Below are positions 16,392-24,993 of a stretch of DNA of 53,503 nucleotides, piece by piece; the stretch's first letter is position 1; each line of letters begins with the position of its first letter. The stretch is from Pseudomonadota bacterium (GTDB taxonomy: Bacteria; Pseudomonadota; Gammaproteobacteria; Burkholderiales; Burkholderiaceae_B). The notes beneath the pieces are model-generated. The model saw only the letters and a list, made by a program, of their open reading frames with translations. It was not told the origin of the DNA and ran no database searches. Position numbers and translations under genes: made by a program. The DNA is taken from positions 1 through 53,503 of the forward strand of contig JAEXOO010000041.1 of the NCBI GenBank assembly GCA_023439305.1. Direction: 5' to 3'.

Positions 16392-19300
16392 CTATTGGAA
16401 GTCTCGGCTGCGCGCGGCCAGCTCGCCCACCAGATGGTTCAGGTTGACCAGGCGCCGGGCGATCAGGTGACAGACGGCGCCGTCGCGTTGCCAGATGCCG
16501 TAGACGCCCATTAACCGTGATTGCAGCAAGGCGTTGGACTGCTGTTGGGCCAGTTCATCCCGCACGATCACGTTGACACTGCCGGTTTCGTCCTCCAGGG
16601 TGACGAAGATGGTGCCTTTGGCGGTGCCGGGGCGCTGGCGCGTGGTGACCAGTCCACAGGCGCGCGCCAGACGCCGGTCGGGGAAGGAATCGTTCAGTTC
16701 GCTGGCGGGGACGAAATGCTGTTGTTGCAGATGCGCGCGCAGCAGCGCCACAGGGTGGAGATCCAGTGTCAGCCCTAGGGATTGGTAGTCATTTAGCACC
16801 TCCTGGCCTGCACTGGCAGCAGGCAGTACCGGCGTGGTGTTGGGTGTTTCGGCGTGGCTGAGCAGTCCGGGCTGGCTGTGGCGGCGTGCTTCCCAGAGTC
16901 CTTTGCGTCGCTGCCCGTAGACGCTGCGCAGGGCGTGCGCCTGGGCCAGGGCTTGCTGGTCGTGGGGCGACAGGCCCAGCGCCTGACGCAGGTCGGCCAG
17001 GCTCAGAACCTGATCGGGATGGGCCTGCCGATACGCCACGATGGCCTGGGCGCCGTCCTGGCTCAAACCCTTGACCATGTGCAGGCCCAGCCGCACGGCG
17101 CGCTGTCCGGGGCAGATCGCGCTTTCCACTTCGCTGTGCTGTACATCCACTGGCAGCACCTGTACACCGTGGCGCCGGGCGTCCTGAACCAGTTGGCTGG
17201 GACCGTAAAAGCCCATGGGCTGGGAGTTCAGCATGGCGGCCAGGAAATGGTGCGGGTGATTGCACTTGATGAAGGCGCTGAACCAGGCTAGCTTGGCAAA
17301 GCTGGCGGAATGGCTTTCCGGGAAGCCGTATTCGCCAAAACCGCTGATCTGGTCGAATAGGCGTTGAGAAAATTCCGGACCATAACCTTTTTTTTCCATG
17401 CCGGTTTTGAGCTTTTCTTCGAAGGGACCCAGGCCGCCGCGCCGCCGCCAGGCCGCCATGGCGCGCCGCAGCTGGTCGGCTTCGTCGGCGGAGAAGCCGG
17501 CCGCCTCCATGGCCAGCTCCATAGCCTGTTCCTGGAAAATGGGCACGCCCAGGGTGCGCTCCAGCACATACTGGATTTCGGGCGCGGGATAGTCCACTTT
17601 GCTGGGATCGCGGCGCCGCTCCAGATAGGGGTGCACCATGCCGCCCTGAATAGGGCCGGGGCGCACGATGGCCACCTGCACCACCAGATCGTAGAAGCAG
17701 GCCGGTTTCAGGCGCGGCAGCATGCTCATCTGGGCGCGCGATTCGATCTGAAACACGCCGATGGTATCGGCGCGCTGGATCATGGCGAAAGTGTCTTTGC
17801 AATCGAGTTTGATGTCTTGCAGCTCATACGGCTGGCCGCGCTCGCGGCTGATGCTGTCCAGGCAGCGGCGCAGCGCGCTGAGCATGCCTAGCGCCAGGAT
17901 ATCCACCTTCAGCAGGCCCAGCACGTCCAGGTCGTCTTTGTCCCATTGCACAACGCTGCGTCCTGGCATGGTGGCATTTTCGATGGGAACCAGCCGATGC
18001 AGGGGGGATTGAGAAATAACAAAGCCGCCCGGATGCTGCGACAGATGGCGTGGGAAACCCATCAATTGGCGTGTCAGCGACAGCCACATGTGCGCCAGTT
18101 CGGCGGGGCATTGGGGAAAGCGCGCCAGAATCTCTTCTTGTACGCGGGTATCTTTCAGCCAGGCGCGGTCGCATTGGATCAGGGCTTCGATCAGTTCGGC
18201 GGGAATGCCCAGCGCCTTGCCTGTATCGCGCAAGGCGCTGCGCCGCCGATAAGTGATGACTACGGCGGTCAGGGCGGCGCGCTCCCGACCATACTTGCGG
18301 TAAATGTATTGAATGACTTCTTCGCGTCGCTGATGCTCGAAGTCCACGTCGATGTCGGGCGGCTCGGCCCGCTCCCGGCTGATGAAGCGGGCGAACAGGG
18401 TATGGCTGCTGGCGGGATCCACTTCAGTGATGCCCAGACAGTAGCAGACGGCAGAGTTGGCGGCCGAACCGCGTCCCTGGCATAAAATGCCCTGGCGGCG
18501 AGCATGGTCCACGATGTCGTAGATGGTCAGGAAATACGATTCGTAGTGCAGGTCCTGGATTAGAGAGAGTTCTTCTTCCAGGCGGGCACGCAATTCCGGG
18601 CTGATGCCGTCTTTATAGCGCCTGCGCAGGCCGCGTTCGGTTTCCTGGCGCAGATAGTCCATGCCGCTCATGCCGGGCGGAACAATTTCCACGGGATATT
18701 CATAGCGGATCTCGCTCAGCGAGAACTGGCAGAGCTGCTGGATCTGGTCTGTGGTTTCGCGCAGGTCGGCGGGGTACAGGTTGGCCAGTTGCAGGCGGGT
18801 GCGCAGGTGCTGTTCGGCATTGCCGGGCAGTGCCCAGCCGCATTCCTGCACCGGGGTCTTCAGGCGTATGGCGCTCAGGGTGTCGTGCAGGGGCTGACGC
18901 GAGCGCACATGCATGTGCACGCCGCCCAAGGCGGCGCAGCGCAAGCCGGCTTGCTGGGAAGCCAGTCGCACGTGCTGCAAATGACTGGCGTCCTGGTCGC
19001 GACGATGCAGGCTGACGCCCAGAAACAGGCGGGCAGGAAACAAGGCTTGCAGGCGGCGCGCCTGGGCCGCGATCTCTTGTGCGGGCAGGCCGTAGCGCGG
19101 CTTGTAGATCAGCAGGCAGTCCTGGAGCGCTTCGGCGTCCTGCCCGCTGCGAGCCCGAAGCAGCCAGGACCAGGGAATATCAGGCTGGGTTTTCAGGTCC
19201 AGGGATTGGCGCAGCAGGGAAATGAACTGGCACAGGTTGCCGTAGCCCTGTTTGTTGCGCGGCAGGATCAGCAGTTCGTGCGTATCGTGCGGGGCCGGCG

Positions 19301-19568
19301 CGAGGGGCGGTTCGTGCTCATCCCACGAACCAAAAAACCGGAACCGGCTGCCGACCAGCAGGCGGATGGAGGGGGTGGTCTTGGCTTGGGCGTAAGCGCG
19401 CACAACTCCTGCCATGGAGGCGTAATCGCACAGAGCCAGGGCCTGATAGCCCAGCTCGGCCGCTCGGCTAAGCAATTCTTCGGGGTGTGAAGCGCCGGTC
19501 AGGAAGCTGTAGTTGGATATGCAGTCCAGTTCGGAATACAGCAGGCCGGCATCGTCGGAGGCGATCAT
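16392..19568 (-). CDS. dnaE2: Error-prone DNA polymerase III alpha subunit DnaE2 (ImuC)
   Basis: 1058 residues from ATG 19568. The frame stays open to 20462, but that part is antisense to nothing homologous and overlaps imuB in another phase; ATG 19568 begins the PHP domain (ELDCISNYSFLTGAS) and overlaps the imuB TGA as ATGA. The palm domain carries the catalytic aspartates in DIDVDFEHQRREE (about 410) and in KVDILALGML (about 560). The helix-hairpin-helix/OB region near the C-terminus (SVNVIVRDEL) lacks the beta-clamp extension of DnaE1, as expected. With ImuA and ImuB it performs SOS-induced translesion synthesis and mutagenesis. Confidence 0.93.
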   Translation of the reverse strand: MIASDDAGLLYSELDCISNYSFLTGASHPEELLSRAAELGYQALALCDYASMAGVVRAYAQAKTTPSIRLLVGSRFRFFGSWDEHEPPLAPAPHDTHELLILPRNKQGYGNLCQFISLLRQSLDLKTQPDIPWSWLLRARSGQDAEALQDCLLIYKPRYGLPAQEIAAQARRLQALFPARLFLGVSLHRRDQDASHLQHVRLASQQAGLRCAALGGVHMHVRSRQPLHDTLSAIRLKTPVQECGWALPGNAEQHLRTRLQLANLYPADLRETTDQIQQLCQFSLSEIRYEYPVEIVPPGMSGMDYLRQETERGLRRRYKDGISPELRARLEEELSLIQDLHYESYFLTIYDIVDHARRQGILCQGRGSAANSAVCYCLGITEVDPASSHTLFARFISRERAEPPDIDVDFEHQRREEVIQYIYRKYGRERAALTAVVITYRRRSALRDTGKALGIPAELIEALIQCDRAWLKDTRVQEEILARFPQCPAELAHMWLSLTRQLMGFPRHLSQHPGGFVISQSPLHRLVPIENATMPGRSVVQWDKDDLDVLGLLKVDILALGMLSALRRCLDSISRERGQPYELQDIKLDCKDTFAMIQRADTIGVFQIESRAQMSMLPRLKPACFYDLVVQVAIVRPGPIQGGMVHPYLERRRDPSKVDYPAPEIQYVLERTLGVPIFQEQAMELAMEAAGFSADEADQLRRAMAAWRRRGGLGPFEEKLKTGMEKKGYGPEFSQRLFDQISGFGEYGFPESHSASFAKLAWFSAFIKCNHPHHFLAAMLNSQPMGFYGPSQLVQDARRHGVQVLPVDVQHSEVESAICPGQRAVRLGLHMVKGLSQDGAQAIVAYRQAHPDQVLSLADLRQALGLSPHDQQALAQAHALRSVYGQRRKGLWEARRHSQPGLLSHAETPNTTPVLPAASAGQEVLNDYQSLGLTLDLHPVALLRAHLQQQHFVPASELNDSFPDRRLARACGLVTTRQRPGTAKGTIFVTLEDETGSVNVIVRDELAQQQSNALLQSRLMGVYGIWQRDGAVCHLIARRLVNLNHLVGELAARSRDFQ

Positions 19569-20854
19569 CCGAATACTCCGTGCAGAAACCAGGCTTGCTC
19601 CTGGGTCAGGTCGCGGTAGACCCAGTAGCGGTGGCCCTGTTCGTCCTGCGCCACGAAATAGTCGCGCTGACGGTGTCCGTCCGGACTCCACCAGCCTGTC
19701 TGTATGCGTTCCGGTCCCTGCATCAGACGCAGCCGCCGGCCATTGAGCCAGACGGCATGCTGTTCGTGGAGCAGTGCTTGGGCAGGTTCCAGCATCCAGG
19801 CCGGACGCTGCAGCCCGGGGCTTTGGGTCGGGCCGGTCTGGGCGGGCGCTAAGGCGGGCTGCCAGTGATTGGCCTGCTCGGGCAGGTGGCTGGCTTGTGG
19901 CGCGGGCGCCAGGATGCAGTCTGCGCCCAGTCTGGCCTGCAGGCGTTCCAGCAGGCGCTGATCCTGTTCCTGCCAATGCCGTGCGTCCGGGAACAGGCTG
20001 CTGGGGCAGGCCTGGCGGGGGTGCAACTGCAGGGCGTGCAGCTCCAGGCGCTCGATAGGCGTTTGAAGGGGGATCTGCTGCAGACGCTCCTGGAGCAAGG
20101 GCAGAAAGTCGTCGCCGCGCCAGCAGGAGCGCGCCATTTGGATATTCAGGCTGGCTTCGTGCCCTGCGGGACGAGTCTGACCCTGCAGCAGAATCAGCAA
20201 TTGCCCGCAGGCCAGCTGGCGTTGTTCCAGCCATTTTTCCAGGGCGAGCAGCAGGCGTTTGACGCCATGCAGCAAAGGGCCGCTGGCGCGCGAGGCGAAG
20301 TCCAGTTCCAGGGATAATTGAAAAGCGGGTGGAGCCTGGAGCCAATCCAGGATCAGCTCCCGGTCGCCATATGCTTGATCCAGGCGCAGCAAAAGCGCAC
20401 CCAGCCCGCGTTGGGCCAAGCCGTCGCGGGGAAGTTGGCGCAGTTGCCCCAGGTATCGGCACCCCAGGCTGTGCAGCCAGCGCAGTTCGTCGGGATTAGG
20501 GGTTAGCAATCCAACCGGCAGCTTGTCCAGCTGTGTCGGCAGGCGGCGCAGGCATCGGCGTTGTGCCGTGGCGGCCAAGGCCAGCAACCAAGCGCCTCGG
20601 GCTGTCGGGGCCAATGCCAGGCGGGTATGGGCCAATAGGGGGGCCAGGTCTTGTTGAATGCGGGCGTAGAGTTTGCGCAGACCGCCGAACAGCATCAGGC
20701 TGGCGCTGAGGTTCAGGAGCAGAACCCCAGGCTGAGGCTGTGCCAATTGCGGACTGTAGCGCAGCAGCAGGGGTGTCACGGTCTGGGCGTGCGGCAGGCA
20801 GGACTCAGGCGAAGTGTTGCTGCCGGGCAGGAGCAGGCATAACCAGAGGGGCAT
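19565..20854 (-). CDS. imuB: ImuB, catalytically dead Y-family polymerase-like protein
   Basis: 429 residues from ATG 20854 (PLWLCLLLPGSN, the usual ImuB opening); 33 further in-frame residues lie inside imuA and are not homologous. The Y-family fold is present but the catalytic acidic residues are not visible: the start has LCLLLPG where active polymerases have a D-x-D motif. ImuB is the hub that binds the beta clamp, ImuA and DnaE2. The start lies 50 bases inside imuA and the stop overlaps dnaE2, so the three genes form one tightly coupled operon. Confidence 0.88.
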   Translation of the reverse strand: MPLWLCLLLPGSNTSPESCLPHAQTVTPLLLRYSPQLAQPQPGVLLLNLSASLMLFGGLRKLYARIQQDLAPLLAHTRLALAPTARGAWLLALAATAQRRCLRRLPTQLDKLPVGLLTPNPDELRWLHSLGCRYLGQLRQLPRDGLAQRGLGALLLRLDQAYGDRELILDWLQAPPAFQLSLELDFASRASGPLLHGVKRLLLALEKWLEQRQLACGQLLILLQGQTRPAGHEASLNIQMARSCWRGDDFLPLLQERLQQIPLQTPIERLELHALQLHPRQACPSSLFPDARHWQEQDQRLLERLQARLGADCILAPAPQASHLPEQANHWQPALAPAQTGPTQSPGLQRPAWMLEPAQALLHEQHAVWLNGRRLRLMQGPERIQTGWWSPDGHRQRDYFVAQDEQGHRYWVYRDLTQEQAWFLHGVFG

Positions 20855-21551
20855 GGTGAGCGGCCGGGGAGGGCATCGGGGTAGTGAAGTGCTGGGGGCG
20901 CAAGGCAATGGGCTGGGGGCAGGGCGGGCCGCGCCGTTTGCGGATGTGCACATCCAGCCAGGGGTGTCCTTGCGTATCTTGGCGATTGACCAACTGAAGC
21001 CGCAGCAAGGCCGGGCTGGGAGGCAAGGCAGCGCCAGCGGGGCGAAGACAAAAGAACAGGCTATCGCTTTGGCTGGCCAGCAATTGCAATTGGCGCAGAG
21101 AGGCCAAAGGCACCTGTGCAGGCAACCAGGTCAGGACGGCGCCGCAATGACCATGGCGCAACGCCTGCGCACTGGCCCATAAGGTATCGGACATGTGAGA
21201 GCTGCGCACCCAGAGCAGCGGGGGCAGGGCGTGATCCGTACGAGGCTTTGAGCAGGGCGCGTTGGCCGGTGCACGCCAGGCCTGGTGCACGGGTTGGTAA
21301 GGAGGAGCGACCAGGACACGCAGTCGATCGGCTTCCAGCGCATGCAAGGCGGGCAGGAGCAGGGAAAGGACATTGCTTTCCAGAGGGGCCAGCAATTCCA
21401 CCAGATGGCCGACGGGCCAGCCGCCGCCGGGCAGCTCGGCATCCAGTTCGGCGAAGCCGCTGGACAGGCAGGAGGCGGCGGTCTGGGACCAATGCTGGCC
21501 GGACCACAATGACGGATGCAGATCGAGCAGGGGGCGCAGGGAGGTATTCAT
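20805..21551 (-). CDS. imuA: ImuA, RecA-like accessory protein of the mutagenesis cassette
   Basis: 248 residues. FAELDAELPGGGWPVGHLVELL (about 33-54) is the RecA/SulA-like segment with its partly kept P-loop, followed by an ATPase-like core ending near residue 195 and a proline-rich tail. ImuA supports ImuB and DnaE2 in SOS mutagenesis, possibly by contacting RecA. It is the first gene of the operon: a LexA box ends 17 bases before its ATG. Confidence 0.87.
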   Translation of the reverse strand: MNTSLRPLLDLHPSLWSGQHWSQTAASCLSSGFAELDAELPGGGWPVGHLVELLAPLESNVLSLLLPALHALEADRLRVLVAPPYQPVHQAWRAPANAPCSKPRTDHALPPLLWVRSSHMSDTLWASAQALRHGHCGAVLTWLPAQVPLASLRQLQLLASQSDSLFFCLRPAGAALPPSPALLRLQLVNRQDTQGHPWLDVHIRKRRGPPCPQPIALRPQHFTTPMPSPAAHHAPLVMPAPARQQHFA

Positions 21552-21567
21552 GGCTGTTTCCTTTATG

Positions 21568-21583
21568 CTGTATAAATATACAG
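21568..21583 (-). promoter_or_regulatory. LexA (SOS) box of imuA-imuB-dnaE2
   Basis: CTGTATAAATATACAG matches the E. coli-type consensus CTGT-N8-ACAG in full and is almost perfectly symmetric. It ends 17 bases upstream of imuA, overlapping the expected -10/start region. It is also 78 bases upstream of the divergent DTW-domain gene, which may share the control. Confidence 0.93.
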
Positions 21584-21660
21584 TATTTTATGGAAATTGC
21601 CCAAACCGTTGTGTCTTCAAGGGCTTTTATAATGATTGCTTCCCATGGCTGTTTTTCGAC

Positions 21661-22296
21661 ATGAGCTCTTCTTTCGATACCCCTTCCCGTCGTTGTGCGC
21701 GTTGCCAGCGGCCCCAGGCTCGCTGCCTGTGCCCCTTGATTCCTTCCTTGGAGCAGCCATGCCCCATCTTGATCCTGCAACATACGTCCGAGGCTCGACA
21801 TGCGTTGAACACGGCGCGCCTGGCGCATCTGGGATTGCAGGACACGGAACTGTGGGTGGGGGAGTGTTTTGACGCCTTGCCGATGCGCCTGGCGCAGGCG
21901 GGGCGCGCCGTGCTGTTGTTTCCCGGCAGCGAGGCGGTCACTGCCGGGCAGTGGCCTGTGCAAGCAGAGTCAGGCGCAACAGGCGGGTTGCCTGATTTGA
22001 TCGTGGTGCCGGATGGAACCTGGCGCAAGGCGCGCCGTATCCTGATGATGAATCCTGTCCTGCAAGCCATGCCGCGCTGGGTCTTGCCGGAAGGGCCGCC
22101 GTCGCGCTATCGCTTGCGCAAGGCGCCTGACCCGCAAGCGGTGTCCACCCTGGAGGCCATTGTGCGGGTGTTGCAGATTCTGGAGCCGCAGCGGGATTTC
22201 AGTCCTTTGCTGCGGCCCTTCGAGCAATTGATTGCCGAGCAGATCCAGGCCATGGGGCCGCAGATCTACCAACGTAACTATCCTACTTCCACATGA
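21661..22296 (+). CDS. DTW-domain protein, putative tRNA uridine aminocarboxypropyltransferase
   Basis: 211 residues from ATG 21661; the frame is open further upstream but crosses the SOS box. Four cysteines, C12, C15, C22 and C24 (CARC...CLC), form the N-terminal zinc motif. VVPDGTWRKAR (115-125) holds the D-x-T-W signature of the DTW superfamily (TapT, YfiP/TrmA-independent acp3U enzymes), which use SAM to add the acp group to uridine 47 of tRNAs. Its stop overlaps the convergent secreted-protein gene by 14 bases. Confidence 0.82.
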   Translation: MSSSFDTPSRRCARCQRPQARCLCPLIPSLEQPCPILILQHTSEARHALNTARLAHLGLQDTELWVGECFDALPMRLAQAGRAVLLFPGSEAVTAGQWPVQAESGATGGLPDLIVVPDGTWRKARRILMMNPVLQAMPRWVLPEGPPSRYRLRKAPDPQAVSTLEAIVRVLQILEPQRDFSPLLRPFEQLIAEQIQAMGPQIYQRNYPTST

Positions 22297-22702
22297 AATT
22301 GATTTCGTGCGGCTGGCCGTCCACGACTTCGGCGCTGCGTTCCTGCGTTACGCCCTGATAAGTAGCGAAAACCTTGTAGGCGCCCGGTTGCAGGCGGATC
22401 AGGCAGTAGGGGCCGTCAATGAGGCTGTTCAGCACGGTCTGATCGTTGCTGTTGCGGATGACCAATTGCACGTCGGACACAAAGCCCATCCGGTCTTCGC
22501 CCAGATTGGCAGAGAAATTCACCGAGAGCGGGTAGTTCTTGCGCGCCAGGCGGAATAACTGGGACTCGTCGCTGCCGATGCCGCCACTGATGTATTCCGT
22601 AGCGCCGTAGTATTGGCTGGCAGGCAACTCCTGGGCTTGGGCGGCGCCGGCCAGCAGTGCCAGGGCCAGACCTGCGCCAGCGAGGGAAAGACGGGCATTC
22701 AT
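22283..22702 (-). CDS. Secreted small protein with carboxypeptidase-regulatory-like fold
   Basis: 139 residues from ATG 22702, preceded by AAGGAAAC. Signal peptide 1-23 (ending AAQAQ). The mature part is beta-rich; QLVIRNSNDQTVLNSLIDGPYCLIRLQPGAYKVFATYQG has the 'LxPGxYxVxA' pattern of transthyretin-like/carboxypeptidase regulatory domains. Function unknown, periplasmic or exported. Its ATG overlaps the TGA of the upstream NRDE gene (ATGA). Confidence 0.68.
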   Translation of the reverse strand: MNARLSLAGAGLALALLAGAAQAQELPASQYYGATEYISGGIGSDESQLFRLARKNYPLSVNFSANLGEDRMGFVSDVQLVIRNSNDQTVLNSLIDGPYCLIRLQPGAYKVFATYQGVTQERSAEVVDGQPHEINFMWK

Positions 22703-23595
22703 GATGTTTCCTTGCTGTTGGGAGAAGGGTGGGACAAGATGGCGGCAGACTCGGGCATCGCGGCTGCGTCCGCTTTGTACTCGTCGGGCGTGTTCAGTGC
22801 GGGCCATTGAAAATACCAGTCGTGCTGTTGCACCAGAATGGCCTGGGCGTTGAAGCTGCGCTCGCGCAGCAGCCCCTGGCCTTGCCGGTTCACGACAATG
22901 ACGGTCGAGCAGCGCGTACCGTAATCAGGGCTGACGATGAAAGGGCTGCTCAGCAAGCGTTCGCGCTCCAGGCTCAGGCCTGTGCGCGGCAGATCTGCAT
23001 CCGGCGCCGGCTGGTCGTGACGCAAGGCCGAGAATAAGTGCTCCAGCGCCTGCTCCGATCCGTCGAAATGGTCGGCATCCAGCGTGTTCTTCAGGTACAA
23101 GCTTTTGGGCCAGGGGCTGTCCAGCCATTCGTTGCTCAACACCCGCACGCCGGGCCCCAGGGCCATAGGATGGCCTTGCGGGTGCCGGTTGCTGTAGTAG
23201 TCTGTCTGCATAGGGCTGGACGAGACAGGCCATTGCAGTGTGAACAGGTTGAAACCCGCATAGTGTTCGCCCTGCGCGTGGAGTTCGTGCAAGAAGGCAT
23301 GCGCTGGTTGGTTGGCGCGCAGAAATTGCGGAATCAGCTCGCCGCGTGAGCGCCGTCCAGGCTCGGGGGCCAGCAGCGGCTCCCGATAATTGGTCAGCAA
23401 GGCCAGCCGTCCGCGCTTTTGCTCCAGTCCGAGCCAGGTGCCGCCGGCGAGCAAGTCCCGGCCGGCCAGGATTCCCGGCTCTTGAGGCCAGGGGCGTGCC
23501 GCCTGCGCGGGGCGGGCATGAAATTCGTCACGATTGGCCGCAATGATCAGGGGCCAATCGGCATTGACTCCCACGGCGATATAAGCGATGCACAT
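22699..23595 (-). CDS. NRDE/TANGO2-family protein
   Basis: 298 residues. C2 directly follows the initiator methionine, as in Ntn-type proteins, and AANRDEF (19-25) is the family's namesake motif; GTWLGL (about 52) and LLTNYREP (about 66) are further conserved blocks. Eukaryotic TANGO2 is linked to haem and lipid handling; the bacterial role is unsettled. Its stop overlaps the start of the secreted orphan, so the two are cotranscribed. Confidence 0.85.
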   Translation of the reverse strand: MCIAYIAVGVNADWPLIIAANRDEFHARPAQAARPWPQEPGILAGRDLLAGGTWLGLEQKRGRLALLTNYREPLLAPEPGRRSRGELIPQFLRANQPAHAFLHELHAQGEHYAGFNLFTLQWPVSSSPMQTDYYSNRHPQGHPMALGPGVRVLSNEWLDSPWPKSLYLKNTLDADHFDGSEQALEHLFSALRHDQPAPDADLPRTGLSLERERLLSSPFIVSPDYGTRCSTVIVVNRQGQGLLRERSFNAQAILVQQHDWYFQWPALNTPDEYKADAAAMPESAAILSHPSPNSKETS

Positions 23596-23640
23596 GGGGA
23601 GATTGTAGGATGGCCCGACGGTCTTGGGCCACCCTTCTGC

Positions 23641-24801
23641 TTAGGGATTGAACAACAGAAAGCCGTAGGTGATGAACAAGGCCAAATGCATGGCGCCTTG
23701 CATGATCGAGGTGCGTTGGCCGTTGAAGGTCAGCATGCCCAGCAAGACCGTCAAGCCCAGCAGCACGGTCTCCACCGAAGAGATGCCCATGATGACCTGC
23801 TTGCCGGTCAGCAGCCCGATGATCAACACGGCGGGGACGGTCAGGCCGACGGTGGAGACAAAAGCCCCCAGGCACAGGTTGATGGCGCGTTGCATTTCAT
23901 TGTTCAGGGCGGCTTTGACAGCGGTCAGCGATTCGGGCGTGAAGACGATGATGGCGATCAGGACTCCGCTGACGGCGACCGGAGCTCCTGCCGTTGCTAC
24001 GCCGTAGTCGATGACGATGGCCAGGTGATGGGCCAGCAGGACAATGGGGATGATCATGCCCAGGAGCAGCAGGCTGCTGCGCAGGATCTCGGCCTTGTCA
24101 TTCCCCGTGGCGACGTTTGCGGATTTTTCCGCTTGCGACGCTGGTGGGACCGCCGCCGCGACAGCCATATGCCCAAGGGGGGGCTGGATGAAGAGCCTTT
24201 TTTCCTGGCGCATTTGCAGCAACAGGAAAACGGCATACAGCACCGCAGTGATGCCCGCTATTGTCCAGGCCTGCAAAACCGTGAACTCGCCCGCGCCCGA
24301 CAGGTGATTGGGCATGACCAGCGCGGTGCCCGTCAGCAGGACAATCATGGCCAGATAGGCGTTGGTGCCCTGCGCGTTGAACTCTTGTTCTCCGTACTTA
24401 AGGCCGCCTGCGATCAGGCAGACTCCCATGACCAGGTTGATGATGATCATCATGACCGCGAAGATGGAGTCCCGGCCTATGGTGGGGAATTCGCCTTGTC
24501 CGAGCAGGACCGACGCAATAAGGATGACCTCGATCGACACGATGGACAAAGTCAGGATCAAGGTGCCGTAGGGCTCTCCGAGCTTGTGGGCCAGGAGATC
24601 GGCTTCGTGCACGACGCCGAAAGACGCGGCTATGATCGTGAAGAACAGGACGGTGAAACATACCAGCGCGACCATGGGCGTCAAAGGCTCGGCCAGCCAG
24701 GCGCTGCCGCTCAGGGTAAAGGCAATCACGACCAGCCAGGCCCAGCCGAGCTTGAGCCAAGTAGTTCTGGGGGTGCGGGTTTTGGCAGAGGGAGCAGGCA
24801 T
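23641..24801 (-). CDS. chaA: Calcium/sodium:proton antiporter ChaA
   Basis: 386 residues from ATG 24801, seven bases after GGAAAG; ATG 24816 is a weaker alternative. Eleven or so helices in two inverted halves, each with the CaCA-type motif: LGEPYGTLILTLSIVSIEVILI (about 75-96) and FTPESLTAVKAALNNEMQRAINL (about 284-306), whose glutamates coordinate the cation. ChaA expels Ca2+ and Na+ in exchange for H+ and helps at alkaline pH. It is a single gene with a short hairpin-rich leader. Confidence 0.88.
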   Translation of the reverse strand: MPAPSAKTRTPRTTWLKLGWAWLVVIAFTLSGSAWLAEPLTPMVALVCFTVLFFTIIAASFGVVHEADLLAHKLGEPYGTLILTLSIVSIEVILIASVLLGQGEFPTIGRDSIFAVMMIIINLVMGVCLIAGGLKYGEQEFNAQGTNAYLAMIVLLTGTALVMPNHLSGAGEFTVLQAWTIAGITAVLYAVFLLLQMRQEKRLFIQPPLGHMAVAAAVPPASQAEKSANVATGNDKAEILRSSLLLLGMIIPIVLLAHHLAIVIDYGVATAGAPVAVSGVLIAIIVFTPESLTAVKAALNNEMQRAINLCLGAFVSTVGLTVPAVLIIGLLTGKQVIMGISSVETVLLGLTVLLGMLTFNGQRTSIMQGAMHLALFITYGFLLFNP

Positions 24802-24928
24802 CGCCGTTCTTTCCATGAAAGAGAAGCGGGGTCGTCCCCAGGCAAGAGAAAGCGCCAGGTCGTCCTGGCAAGAGTAGACGGGCAGTGCCGTCCACTCGGT
24901 ATTTTAACCTGAACGCAGTCCGGTATTC

Positions 24929-24972
24929 AAAAACAGCGGCTCTCGAGGTTGGGCTTTTCCAACGTCGAGAGC
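24929..24972 (-). terminator. Rho-independent terminator after pbpG
   Basis: Read on the minus strand, GCTCTCGA...TCGAGAGC with an inner GTTGG/CCAAC stem (one mismatch) is followed by CGCTGTTTTTG. It begins 22 bases after the pbpG stop. Confidence 0.85.
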
Positions 24973-24993
24973 AAAGCAAGCCGGCTGCGGCGC

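Noticed and set aside
19569..20462. N-terminal extension of dnaE2 by 298 codons
   Set aside because: The extra part lies antiphase inside imuB, is proline/arginine-rich and matches no polymerase domain; the PHP domain begins at 19568.
24852..24892. Two short hairpins (GCCAGG/CCTGGC and GACGG/CCGTC) in the chaA leader, considered as a metal or pH riboswitch
   Set aside because: The hairpins are short and no conserved aptamer such as yybP-ykoY was recognised.
23419..24912. 497-codon plus-strand frame across NRDE and ChaA
   Set aside because: Very rich in D, Q, G and H, typical of the complement of membrane-protein genes; ChaA and NRDE are well supported.
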